Of a stretch of DNA of 64,000 nt, positions 1 through 11,366 are shown piece after piece; position 1 is the first letter of the stretch; each line of letters begins with the position of its first letter. The notes beneath the pieces were generated by a model. It made no database searches and had not been told where the DNA came from. It saw nothing but the letters and a program-made list of their open reading frames with translations. Both the position numbers and the translations under genes were made by a program. Source of the stretch: Gongronella butleri (Eukaryota > Mucoromycota > Mucoromycetes > Mucorales > Cunninghamellaceae); assembly GCA_025201375.1 (NCBI GenBank), contig JAIWZP010000005.1, forward strand, positions 744,001 through 808,000, read 5' to 3'.

Positions 1-1244
1 CGGTGGAAACGGAAATGGGACACCACGCCAAGTCCAGCAACAATGAACAATTCTACCCGGAAAAAAATACAAAAAAGACAAAAAAATTAGCCATTGCACG
101 CGAATTGACGCGTAACCGCGCTTTTTTTCTTTTTGTATTTACCAATGCCATAGACCAATTCGGGCATGATTTCCTTATACGTGGGATCATAGGCATCGCG
201 TGTGAAAATGTATTGCAACACAGGGAACATGATGATGCTGATGATCGTCCACACAATGTAAAACAAGAATTCACGGCTACTCATGAAGCTGGCCTTGGCC
301 ACCGAGTTGGCAAGGTAGTTCCAGAAGCATTGGAGCAACAACAGTGTACCACTATCATCGTCAAGATATCACAAAAAAAGCAAAAAAAAAAAAAAAAAAG
401 CGAAAAAAATGGGTCAATTCATGTCATGGCCCCAAAAAAGCGCGTCTCTCAGCTTTTCACTCGCGTGACATCTCCTCCATGAAAGAAAGGGACGCTTTTG
501 CGGAGCGCGTCAAAGGAGGATGATCCCGCAAACGGCGGGGAGCGAGCAAAATAAATAGGGAGAAAGTGTCGGGAGGGGGGAAGAGAGCCGGGGAATGAAC
601 TATGCTTACGTTTGCAAGGAGAAACCAACACACAGACTGTAATCTATACAATTGGAAGATTAAAAAAAAATCAGTAAAAACGAGAGGCCATGGACGCTCA
701 TTTTCATTGCTTTACTGGTCGGCACCACCAATTCTTGATCGGCCTTTGTCCACATGGTCTCGGGCTTGGTGAACACATGGCCAAAGACGCTGGCGAAGCC
801 CTCTTCGTACTTTATTTTACATGACATGACGTCTATAGTTTCCGCAAAAATGGCAAAAATGAAGAAAAAAAAAAGTGAGATGAGCAAAAATGGATCGTTT
901 TTTGGAGCCTAATAGCGCCTCTCGTGGCACGCGCGCAATTTACCATAATATAGCTGGAAAGGTATCATGACCAATATTAGAGCTGTCACGACACTCTTTA
1001 GCTCGCCTTGACGAAATCGCTGCGGGTTGAGGCATTTGAATTGATCTAGCTTCCATACTCGATACACGAACCACACCAACAGGTATCCCAGCGACACCAT
1101 GCGTTCTGTGAGTTCGAATTTTTTTTAAAAAAAAAAACCAGGAATTGAGCGCCTGTCGTGTCATCTCGTTTCATGGGAATCGACGCGACGCGTCCGTTTT
1201 TTTTTTTTTTTTACTTACGCAAGAAGCTATAGTCACTAAGATGG
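1..1244 (-). CDS. Polytopic membrane protein, 3' partial (unknown family)
   Basis: I do not recognise the family. The likely start is the ATG at 1244, opening a short exon (MTHLSDYSFL) that splices at a GTAAGT donor near 1213 to an exon at about 1105-950. Next exons lie at about 833-735 (KYEEGFASVFGHVFTKPE region), about 344-144 (SSREFLFYIVWTIISIIMFP) and about 53 to the window edge, where the gene runs off. At least one small exon between 350 and 735 is unresolved; a candidate is the 27 nt between an acag acceptor and a GTAAGC donor near 605-630. Several hydrophobic stretches (LGYLLVWFVY, VVTALILVMIPFQLYY, FLFYIVWTIISIIMF, ELFIVAGLGVV) point to a multi-span protein, possibly a seven-helix receptor-like protein of the fungal 7TM/RGS type. 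That last idea is inference. Exon phases agree at the first two junctions and the last one. Confidence 0.55.
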
Positions 1245-1489
1245 GTCATGATTACTCAAAACAAGCTGTCGGTAGCGCAAAGAAAACAAGAAAAGAAGAA
1301 AATGACAACACAATGAAAAGAAAAAAGAAAAAGAGAAAAAAAGAGGAAAAAAGGAATTGTTCACGATCTTGCAAGGGCCTTTGGGTTTTATTTCGAAAAG
1401 CACAATAGGAGACCAACTCTTGGCTTTTCCAAGTTAGGGACAAGAAGGTTGGCTGAGAATTAGAGCAAGGATAAGTGTGTGTGAGCGAG

Positions 1490-1639
1490 ATGGCTCACGG
1501 AGCGTCACCCAAGCATTGGACAGAAAAGGATGATTCTCTGCTTTTTGACTTTTTTAATAGGAGACGCCATGGGCAAAGGAGAAAGCCAGATACAACAATA
1601 GCAATGGCTCCAAAAAAAAAAAGAGGGAGATCAGAGTAG
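1490..1639 (+). CDS. Small ORF with a Myb/SANT-like start
   Basis: A 49-codon ORF in an otherwise empty region. Residues 9-23 (KHWTEKDDSLLFDFF) resemble the first helix of a Myb/SANT-like domain, where W, E/D and LL positions are conserved, and the tail is basic (APKKKRGRSE). No convincing downstream exon carrying the rest of a Myb repeat was found, so this may be an orphan exon, a gene remnant or chance. Low confidence. Confidence 0.2.
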   Translation: MAHGASPKHWTEKDDSLLFDFFNRRRHGQRRKPDTTIAMAPKKKRGRSE

Positions 1640-3470
1640 AGAGATCAAAATCAAGGGGCTCTCTTTTTTTTTTTTTTTTTTTTTTTTTTGTTTCCCGCTC
1701 CTTAATGAAAATTTTATACGCCCTATTAGGTTTTGCAACTCCTCTCTCACTCTCTCTCTCTCTATTCGATGGACATCCCCTTTTCCAAGCGCGCGACTCC
1801 CCACTTTTTTTTCTTTGCAATTGCACAACAAAATAAAATAAAAAATAGGCCTTGGATGGGCTTGTCATTCAAATTCAGGATCGAGAACCCACACTCCACC
1901 CCTCTTTTTCTTCTCCTCGCCCCCTCTCCCTCCAGGCCCATTGACCTGGCACTGTTCAAAAGCAAAGCAAAAAGCTTCAATTCCTCGTGTCGCAAGGACA
2001 AATGAAGGGAAAAGGCATCCTCAAGGAGACTGACGACACACACCCATGGCAACACTTTTCACACCCACCAACCGATGGACTAAGAAGACGCAAAAAAAAA
2101 AAAAAGATCATCCGTGTCCAAGGGCCATACTCGGAGGGGATGCATAAATTGAACCTTTTTTTCTTCTTTTTGAGCGCGTCAAGCAACACATTGTCCATGC
2201 AAAAGGAAGGAGATGAGATGCGCCGCGACCTTTTTCAGCTTGTTTCTTTGGCCAATGCCCATGGAATGGGTCCCTTTGAGATGTGAATGTGTGCCGTGTG
2301 TGTGCGTGGAAAGTAAAAAACAAAAAGCAGGGATAGGGCAGGGGAAGGCATAGGGGCTATGTCGTGCTGACAAAATGAGACCAAAGCAAGGGCATTGCGT
2401 CGTGAGGAAATTGAGTTTATCCCGGAGAGTCAAGAGCACGAGGTCAAGGCCCTCATTTTACAATAACAAAGGCACCAGCAGCACATCCATGCACGGCTGT
2501 GTGATGGGTTCAAAAAGTCAAAGGGGGGAGGGCAAGGGCCAAAAGTCGCGCCTTTTGACGGCAGTGAGGGATGACGCAAGGAGGAATTGCCCGGAGGGGG
2601 GGAGGGGCGCGCGCCTGGCAGGGGTCGACCTGAGAGAGAAAAAAAAAAAAAGGCTGCAGGTTTGATGACTCGCGAAATGAAAGAGGGTACACCCGTCCTT
2701 TTTGCTTGTCGCCGGAAGAGAGCAAGGTTAGCGTAGCAACCCATTGTCATAGGGAGACATTGAATCCCATGGCCTTGCTCCTCAGAGCGATACTTTTTTT
2801 TTTTTTAAAAAAAAAAATTGGAGGTGATCGGAATTGAGCCTCCGCCGGCGTGTCGGAGCGCGCCGAGGTACGCCCTCGCGGTCGATTGCAATCCTTGCGG
2901 AATTTTTTTCTTTTTGGCGCCGAGTCGCACGTGTTTAGTAAAACATGCACTGTGCCAAAGGATGATCTCATGGTTTTGAGATCATCTACGTCTGTTCGAA
3001 TGATAAAAATGAGCGCTCACTGGCGACAGCACCTTGCCTCCCTGTGCATCCCTTTTGCCCGCGCTGCAGGGCTTGCAGGCGTGCGCTGCGCAGGTTCCTT
3101 TTTTTTTTTATTTTCTCATTTCATGCATTTTTCAAAAAAAAAAAAAAGGTGTGTTCAGCGGCATTAAACACACGATGTGCTGCATCTGACAGAGCTCCGC
3201 CGTCAATAGTACGGGGATAATCGTCTACAAGCATCGTGCTCCGGCATGTCAAAAAAAAAAAAAAAGGGCACGCTGGTATTCACGGACCAGTTCCCCCCAA
3301 AAAACGTCATTTTAAAAGATGAAATCTGCAAATTGAGTAGTAAAAGAGACGTCGATCGAACGAAAAAGGATAAAAGAATGAAACATGTTGCCTTTGATGA
3401 TAATTCTATCGTGCTTTTCGTGGAATTACAGCCAAACAAGCAGGTTTTGTAACTTTTATCAGCTTGAAAC
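1640..3470. other. Gene-poor spacer
   Basis: Nothing here resembles a conserved protein on either strand. The stretch holds many A and T runs (for example 1663-1690), a CT-repeat near 1740-1765, and scattered GC-rich words. Short ORFs exist but show no domain pattern and no coherent splice phase. Confidence 0.5.
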
Positions 3471-3479
3471 TCACGAAAA

Positions 3480-4330
3480 AAGCACGACAAGTCCCTGAGA
3501 CGCGTTGTACCGCAAAATAGAGCGCTAAAAACACCATTGGGACTCGTCGCAACAGTCATCAGGGGAGGCCATGGAAAAGTCACCATTTGGCCGTGCCGAG
3601 CGGCCCAGAGAAAAATCGAGAAAAAAGGTCCTCCGAATTGGACCAAACTTTCACCCAAGATGAAGCGTAGGATGAAGGCGGAAAATGGCAAAAAAAGGAG
3701 GGAAACCACTTGCTCACTCATTTGCTATGAGTGATTTTAGATTAAGATTCTAAAGCGAATTTCACGGGAATATGATAACGCGCTTTTGAGCTCCGCCGAC
3801 ACGTCCATTAGCAAGAGACGCGCTAGGTGCATGAACGATGCGAAACCGGCACGTGTGAGTCGACGTTTGACACGGCTTTTGATCTTTATTTCATTTTTAT
3901 CGGTTATGAACAGTGCTTCACCAATGCGTTGAATGGCGTGGCGATTCGAGGACTAAAATTTCAGTCTTTTCAAATCCCTGACTGTACCCCTTGGAAAACC
4001 CATGATTTTGAAATTGGCGTTTGCGCGCCATACAGTGGTCACAGAGCCTCGGGGCTGGGCTCATTCGGATGGGGCCACTTGGGTGCGTTGGCCTAAGCGG
4101 TGGATTTCACTAGAGGTCGTATTATATTTACTGACAAACAACCGAAAAACAATAAAATCGATTAAATCACGATACTCTTTTACATCTGCCTAATTGACCA
4201 CTGTCTCCAGTTGTCTTTTTAAAAGCCTGTGTGCGTCGATCATCAACTTGTATTAACATTGAAGTCGTTTTGAACAAGTTCATCAACCAGAAATTAGAGT
4301 ATTAAAACGGCTTTATAGCCGTTTAGTTGT
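3480..4330 (-). repeat. Dispersed repeat copy A (about 1.1-1.3 kb family), partial
   Basis: The best-preserved part is 3890-4090. Read on the minus strand it matches the core of copies B, C and D: the words CAAGGGGT and a GGATTTGAAA-like stretch, then the CCACGCC...TTCA block. A translated remnant (SIFLWAARHGQMV on the minus strand near 3590) aligns with FSILVLEPRNDEFL of copy C. The low-coordinate end is not clearly preserved and may be truncated. It is oriented opposite to copies B and D. Confidence 0.6.
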
Positions 4331-5937
4331 TCAAGGACTGTAGCAATCGATATGTGTTTGAGTTCAATGGATCCGCTCAACCTGGCCGTGGAAGGCATGC
4401 AGCCAGGCGGCATAGGTACTTTGCTTCCCATGACGGATTTGGCAAAATTGTTACGTTTTTCAGCAACATGCAAAAAGGCGGTCGTTCATTGGCAAAGCTA
4501 AATTCTCAAATCAAAGAGATCATACATTTCCCACCATGTGCGGGTGTTCATGGGCGACTTTGGCCGCGTGGAGCCGTGCCACTGCAAGAATTCTTCGTGC
4601 TTGGCTGCTCCAAATCACGTGTAGTCATAACAATAGGCACCATCACAACATTTTAAATTTGCTTCTTGTAGCTTGGTCTCGGTTGCACGGTGTTCTCCGT
4701 AGGCAATTGCTCGCAATGGAACGCAATAGTAGTCTCCTTTGGAATGAAAACTCGGTAAACACGATGATTTTGTTTTTTTACGCCCAATCTCGTTTTTCTC
4801 ACTCATTCGCGCGGTTGTCCGGCCGGCGGCAAGTATTTCCCAGGGTATTATACGACGCGCGGGTCGTGCCGACGGAGCACATTATCGTAAAAGATAACGC
4901 AAAACCCAAAAAACAACGAATGTGCGTGCGATACGGCGTCCATTCGCGCGTTAACTTGGGTGCATTGCTTTTGGGCTAGAAGCACCGGCACGTGGCGCGG
5001 AGAGTGCGTAGTTGGAACCATAAAGAGAGTTTTTCTAGTGGCCTTTTCCCGCTCGCCCAAAAAAAAAGCAAAAAGGGCCCTATGGACAGAGACAACGTGT
5101 AGGGGGAGCCCCATCACGGGATCACAACAAACGAGGCACATGCTGAAGGGGCAAATTGAATCATGACTGTTTGTTTTGACCGAGAAGGATGGGGTCAGAT
5201 CAGGTCCCCCTCGCTTTCTTTCCTTCGTTTTACCCCCTTTTTCAATTTCCATTGTTGATTTTGTGGCCATTGGTCATCCAATTCAAACCATGTGCGTGGG
5301 GGGAGACATGTTTTCTTGTTAGACTTTTTGCATTGGGATGAAAGACGTGTCACCGTGACACGAATTGATCACTCCCCATGGCCGCATTTGGTCACTCGTG
5401 GTGAACTTAGCAATCCAATCCTTGGCGATCTCCCCATTGCGGGCCCTCTGACTTTTTCTGATCTCTCCACGCACATTACCACACCCACACTTCTCACTCG
5501 CGCGCCTGGTGAGAAAAAAAAAAAAAAAAAAACGAAAGGATGCTGTCATTACTGAGCATGGGGGTTCCACAACTTGGGTACGTGCCACTTTTATGTTTCA
5601 ATGGCGCTGGTCGCTTGCCCCCTCTCGCCCCTCCTTCTCATGTTTGACCCAGCAAATGAAGCATTTTGTATTGCCAATATCAAGGAGGGGTGGCAGCACG
5701 GTGCGTTGTGTTGCTGTGCACCATTAGCCTGGCGCCGGCCCAGTGACGATTCATGGAATGCACGACCCAAAAAAAATAATGAATACAGCGCGTGTCACTC
5801 TACTCTACCCAAATGGACGCAACTGCTGATAAAATAGTCGTCGTGTTCTCATCCATCCCTCCCCCCACATCATCTTTCTCTCTTTCTTTTTTCTTCTTTT
5901 GCTCCGTCGGGGTGTGTTTCTTATTTTTCTTATTTCC
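4331..5937. other. Spacer upstream of the C2H2 gene
   Basis: No supported gene. Minus-strand ORF 4848-5270 (140 codons) was considered, but it has no recognisable domain and is rich in low-complexity residues. The final 80 bp before 5938 are a pyrimidine-rich leader (5875-5935), as is common just upstream of start codons in this window. Confidence 0.45.
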
Positions 5938-7265
5938 ATGGACATTGCCGAGCTAGTCAACAGCGAACCCCAGCCCCAACCATCAAAACGACATCCATGC
6001 CAATGGCCAGGGTGCATGAAATCTTTCAGTGCGTAACAAAAAAATTAAAAGAAGAAAAAAAGGAACGTGCATAAAGGGGGTTGATGGACAGCGCGGTCTT
6101 TTTTTTCGTGTTGATTTGATCGCATGCGCCCGCTCACAGTCTCGGCATTTGCCTTGCTAGATCGACCATCAGACACTGACCGCCACTATCGCATCCACAC
6201 AAACGACAGGTAAACAAGTATGGCTGAAAAAGAAAAGAGGAGGGGCCAGGCACGCGTGTGAAAATACAGGGGGATTGCAAAAAAAAAAAAAAAACATCGG
6301 CAACACCGATAAGCTGATCGTGCGAATGGACGCAATTGCACCATTTCTCCCCTTTGTTTCAATTTTAGGCCTTATCAATGCACAAAATGCGGCAAGCGCT
6401 TTATTCAGGTACGCAAAACGCGGGTGACCTTGGCCATGTTCTTGCTTTTTTTGGGGGGTGGGGCATGGAGGACCGACAAAGAGGCAGGTCGCGCGGGCAA
6501 AAAAAAAAAAAAAAAAGTCGATAAGGCCATGTGGTTGCCTACTCAAAAGTGCCCCGAGGAAAAAAAAAAAAGTTCACACATGGCTTTTTTTTCGCTTCTC
6601 TGGCGTCGTTGTCGTTCCCCTCCCTTGGCTTAGCAAATTGGGAGAGAGGGGGAGACGAGGGCACGACAAACAGGGGACGCAGAGGGAGCCATTGAAGTGC
6701 GCGTTGTGGGCTTTTTAGCGTTGGAACGGGGGGAGAACATGGGCAAAATGAGCAAAATGAGCGCAATTGGCAATCAAGTCCCTGACAACCTTTATGTTTT
6801 TTGTCAATTTTTTTCTGACGTAGAGATCGGCATTGACGGTGCATTCACGAACACATTCAGGAGAACGGCCCCACGCGTGTGAATTCAGCAATTGTGGCAA
6901 AACCTTCAGTGACAGCAGCGCATTGGCGCGACATAGGTGTGTGTTTTGTGAGTTGCGAAGGGGGGGGAGTTGGGCAAAAAAACAAAGCGTGCAGGGCTTG
7001 CCCCGGATAAATATTTCTACTCCTTTTGGGCAACCCAGCCGTATGGGTGAGGGCGCGAATCAAGGAGGTGGAAGGTCAGGGGGTTGGGCGAACCCAGAAA
7101 AAAAAATTATAGGCAGGGAGGGGTGGGAAGGGGGTGCAATATTCTCTTGATTTTGCTGATCATCTCGCTGCGCACGCATCTTCTGACACGTCTATTTTGT
7201 TTTTTTAGACGCATTCACACCGGTAATTTGCCATACCGATGCCATTATCAAGATTGCACAAAAAG
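5938..7265 (+). CDS. C2H2 zinc-finger protein, 3' end unresolved
   Basis: Probable DNA-binding transcription factor with at least four C2H2 fingers, each split by introns. Exons: 5938-6028, 6161-6209, 6369-6408, 6824-6936 and 7209-7265, all joining in frame at GT-AG sites. Finger 1 is CQWPGC followed by HYRIH across the first intron. Finger 2 is CTKCGKRF then HSRTH. Finger 3 is [10 protein letters not shown] then HRRIH. Finger 4 starts CHYQDCTKR and must continue in a later exon. Linkers of the HTGxxPY type are visible (HTGNLPYRC). The protein opens [20 protein letters not shown], so there is little sequence before the first finger. The downstream exon was not settled: acceptors near 7435 and 7534 both give open frames, but neither completes a canonical finger. 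It stands alone, with no close neighbour. Confidence 0.75.
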
Positions 7266-8706
7266 GTAATCCATTTTTAGAGTGAGCACGGGCTGGATTT
7301 GTGTGGGCTCCGCGGACTCCGCTTTGCGCGCATCATGTATGCGCGCGCTCGGCGGGGTGGGAAGCGAAAAAAAAATGCATTTTCAAAGGGCGTGGGCGCA
7401 TGGACCCCCTCGTCCGCGCCTCTTTTTCGCTTTTTACAGCAGAGCGCGGCACGCACACGCCCCAATTGACGCGCGTTTCCATGCGGTTGGGGCTGAGGCA
7501 TTTCCACCCTCGTTTTATTTTATTTTTTTTTTAGTGGAAAGCTGAGCTTATTTTTGTTTTTAAAGTTTTTCCAAGAAGCGATTTTTACAGAGTCATTGCA
7601 AAGTAAGCCATTCATCGCCAACCAGAGACTCGTCGTCCTCGTCTCCTTGCCTAAACTTGTCACATGGAAGCACAACAGCTGCCACCATCCATTTACGTTG
7701 AATTGGTTGCGCGGCCATGCCTTAATTTCAAAGGATGCCCGAGTTTGGGCCAAAATAAATCATTTTTTTTCTCTCGCTCTTCTTTTGCCATTGTTTTGTC
7801 ATTGTTTACTTTTATTTTTTGAGTGCACCATGAGAAGTGGTGCTAGGCGAAAAGGAGCGAGGCCATGATCACGCACACGATGTGCATGGCGTCGTTTTCG
7901 CTCCTTTTTTTTTTTTTTTTTTTACCAGCCGATCTCAGCGCATCGGGACAGAGTTCATTTTTCTGAACCATGATGCGCTCCCCCCTTAATTTTTGAGGAT
8001 CACTGGAGCTCATTGGTTGGTGTTGTGTTTCCTAAGGGGAGGGGGGCACTGGAATCAACGCGCATTTTCCCACTTTGTGCCTCTTTCCCCACTTTTTTTT
8101 TAACATTCACACAATAAAATAATAAATGGATGAAGCAGGTGACGATGGAATGTGTCACGTATGGATCAGTGGAACGATGACGTGGGGAACAAACGCGCAC
8201 CGGCGGCACCTCAACCGGAGCGGCGCGCCATTGCCATCAGAAAAACGCAATTTATCTTTTTCGCGCCCAAGCCCATTGCCGAATGAAGCGCCGACAATTG
8301 AACCATGCGGGGCAAGGACGCCGCGCTCCCGCTCGTTTTTGTGTTTGTGATGCGCGGTCAACGCTATATATACTTTAATCCGTCAAAAAATATACAATAA
8401 GAGGCGAAAAAGATAAAAGAAAAGGCAAAAAAAGAAAAAGAGGGGCAAAAGTGGGAATAAAAATACAGACAGCGTGTCGAATGGGCAGAGAAAAAGAAAG
8501 TGAGAGAGAACAGAGGCAAGCGTGAGCGTGGTATTGAGGAGGTATACAGCAAAAAATAAATAAAGCAAAGGTGGGACCACTTGTTTTAAGAGGGGTCAAT
8601 GAAGAGATATGGGGGCCCATTGATTGCACAGCAAGCACGAGGCACATTCTCTTTTTGCTAAAAATGAGGCCACACCTTTGGGACAAGCGCTTGGGCATCG
8701 GGTTTT
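7266..8706. other. Spacer and possible 3' exons of the C2H2 gene
   Basis: The remaining exon(s) of the zinc-finger gene should lie in the first few hundred bases. Beyond about 7870 there is a 21-nt T run (7903-7923) and purine-rich DNA (8390-8580) with no supported gene. Confidence 0.35.
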
Positions 8707-8979
8707 CTAAGCGCGCGGAACGCTCCGGAGCGCGTTTGATCTTGACGATGGCGTCGTGCTGCGATGGGTATGCAAGGACACGACAAAGACGGCGTGTGGG
8801 TGTTTCAGGCTGCCGAAACCATCGAGGTGGGCAGAATTGGGCTTCTTGGGGCACATCCTGGTAGAAAAAAAAAAAAAGACGATCAGCGTTTGCATTTTTT
8901 TTCATGGACCATGGTGTTTCGCGCCTTACATGGAATAATGACCTTTTTGGCCACAATGAATGCATCGTCCATCCGACAT
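8707..8979 (-). CDS. Small CCHC zinc-knuckle protein
   Basis: Two exons (8979-8930 and 8857-8707) join in frame to give 66 residues. A perfect CX2CX4HX4C zinc knuckle spans the junction: CIHCGQKGHYS from the first exon and MMCPKKPN from the second. The donor is GTAAGG and the acceptor is a T-run followed by CTACCAG. Zinc knuckles bind single-stranded RNA or DNA and occur in CNBP-type, splicing and polyadenylation proteins as well as retroelement Gag. The rest of the protein (HLDGFGSLKHPH, then a Ser/Arg-rich tail) gives no family. The start at 8979 is the first Met in frame. Open exon-like sequence upstream on the same strand (9280-9170, with VVPICGTTHYHF) could be earlier exons, so the N-terminus is uncertain. 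Confidence 0.5.
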
Positions 8980-9779
8980 GGTAAGCTTAAAAAAGAGGCA
9001 GGGTAACGAGAGAGAGAGGTTTTAAAAAAAATAAAAACTTGACAGGGAGGTGAAGTAAAAAAGAAAGAGACGGAGATACTTAACTGCGGATGAAAAAGTT
9101 GTCGCTTTAAATTCTTTTTGAGTTTTGTGTAAGCTCTCACCCCCCACACCATTTTAAAACACTAAAAAGTGATAATGGGTGGTGCCACAAATCGGCACTA
9201 CCCAAGAAAAACCTTGTTGGAACATGCCGTCATCCTCGCACACCACGTTGTTGATAAACAGATGGGCCATGCGGCGGCACGCTCCCCCTTTTTTTTTTGT
9301 GTGTTGTTTACGCTTGTTCAGGGTGCGTCAATAACAAAAAGGAGGTCAATGGGACGAGTCCCACGCAATTGAAAGTAAACAAAGGAGAAAAAGGCGCATT
9401 GTTTGTGACAAAGAACAATCAGAAGTCTAGTAATCTATAGCGACAGAGGGAGAGAGCGAGGAGAGGCGCGGTTCCATGATGTTTTTCTTTTTGGGGGGAG
9501 GAAGGAAGGGCTGGAAATGGCGTGGAGGATGTGGGTGGTGGCGCCAAACCACCGAGAAATGGAGAAAAAAATCAGCTTCGCGTCGACAAAAAAAGACAAA
9601 AAAGAATGTGTCCTCTCATGCGCGAAGCAAAAAAAGCGAGGGGGGTCTTCATTTGGGGGAGGAGGGGGGGAAATGGAGCGCAACAAGGCGCACAAAGATG
9701 TTTTTTTTTTTTTTGCGGGGAGGGTGGGAATTACTTGACCAAATATTCTCATCACTAAAAAAGCGACGCCCTTGCACTC

Positions 9780-11187
9780 TCACTGGTCCTTGGCAAGATG
9801 CTCTTTGAGCTTTTCGAGGGCACGGTAGCGATGCGAAATGGTGTTTTTCGTCTCCTTGTCCAATTCTGCATAACTTTTTTACAAAAATACAGACGCGGTC
9901 CATCAGCGGCGCGCTTTTTTTTCATTTTCAGTCGCCTTACGTCTTGTCGAATCCATCGGGCTCAAAGACAGGATCCCAGCCAAAATCAGTAGGACCACGT
10001 GCTCGTACAATCCTTCCCTACAATAGAAACAGACTGGGTTGAGCACCTATCATCAACGTCCATCTCTCTCCAAGCCTATTGCCTGAATAAAAAACGAACA
10101 CACGCCTCATCCCATCAGCCGTCTCCCCCCCCCATCCATGATGGTGGTACCGGACTTACGGGCGTGATGCCTTCGAAAATCACGGGTTCATGCCCCGGCC
10201 CTTCACAATAGCCAATCGTGCAAAGCGCGTACGCCGTGCGGTCCTCAAACCCATCAAGCATCTTGTTCAAGCCCTCCAGCCCCACGGATGAAAGGAACCA
10301 TTTGCTATCAAACAACAAACAAAAGAAAAAAAAAGAATGCGTCAGCAAAAAGTTGCATGATCACGTCATCCGAATGGGCGACCCAAAGATGTGGATCTGC
10401 ACGAGCAGCATGCCATCCGCCCGCGCGTCCGGGCATGAGTTCCAGTCAATTCAATGGCAGCTGCTCCTGCGCCTCATCCATACACCCTTTTTGTTCGTTT
10501 TACATATAAGGTCCAGGCATGCCGTTCATTGCATTGAAGCAAAGACACGTATCTTCTGTCATACAAGGGCCCTGAAGCTAAAAAAATAAAAATAGCGTGA
10601 GCAATGGCCCCACAGCAAGAATCATGCGCGGCCATCGTAAGTATAGAAGCCATGTTCAGCCTCTTTCCCCACATGAAGTACCCTGTTTGGCCCCCCGCCA
10701 CCCACCACATGCACCAAACCCACACAACCAGAATCCGCGAAAAAATAACATGGCAATTGATTGTAGATCACCGCAAAAGCAGGTGGCAAAAGGGATGAAC
10801 ATGACACAATCTCTCTCTTTGCCCTCCCCCCAATTTCGCATTTGGATGATTTTTTTTTCCCCATGAGCCTTACAATGTCAGCTGCCATCTTGCACTTCTC
10901 AATCGCAATATCCTGCGTGGTGCCTTGTAGCTCCGGCACTATATGAAAAAAGGTAGACGTGAGCGCTTTTAACAGCGTGCTGGAGCGTGTTTCAAGGCTT
11001 ACAGTCGATCTTGTGCGAGTCCACGTCGATCACACCTTGCAGAATAGCCTGCACTTCTGTCAATTTGTTCTTGTTGCCAGTCACGAAGGCTAAACAAAAA
11101 TGAAAAAACACGATAAGCAAAGACAAGGGGTCAAAAATCGCCTTCAAAACCGCGTTTACAGAGCTTGTGCAGTGCTTTGGAGGCCAT
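9780..11187 (-). CDS. HAM1: Inosine triphosphate pyrophosphatase (ITPase, HAM1/RdgB family)
   Basis: Hydrolyses ITP, dITP and XTP to monophosphates, cleaning deaminated purines from the nucleotide pool. Seven exons: 11187-11160, 11089-11003, 10938-10874, 10571-10504, 10304-10160, 10017-9941 and 9873-9780, total 564 nt, 187 residues, which matches the family's usual 185-200. Signature elements in order: [12 protein letters not shown] (nucleotide-binding N-terminus), DLPELQG, the catalytic-pocket stretch [20 protein letters not shown], the [12 protein letters not shown] strand, [20 protein letters not shown], and the C-terminal SHRYRAL substrate-specificity motif. All intron phases agree, including a 28-nt first exon. 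It sits between the zinc-knuckle gene and the glomulin-like gene, all on the minus strand. Confidence 0.96.
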
Positions 11188-11366
11188 GGCAATAACGATC
11201 GCGAACGAGGAAGAAGAAAAAACGAAAAAAAAAAATTGGGACGGCGACGGCTCAATGTAGCTTATTTTCCTCCCAAATCGCAGTAAATTGCATTTTTTAC
11301 GCTTGCTTTCTTTTTTTTTCAGGGCTAATGTGGTCAACATGAGTCATCTAGCGTCATTTTATTTGC

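Noticed and set aside
3203..3721. 172-codon minus-strand ORF
   Set aside because: Partly overlaps dispersed repeat copy A; the rest is low complexity without a domain.
4848..5270. 140-codon minus-strand ORF
   Set aside because: No recognisable family, atypical residue content, no supporting splice sites.
8375..8965. 196-codon minus-strand ORF
   Set aside because: Reads through the intron and 3' flank of the small zinc-knuckle gene; only its spliced part makes protein sense, in another frame.
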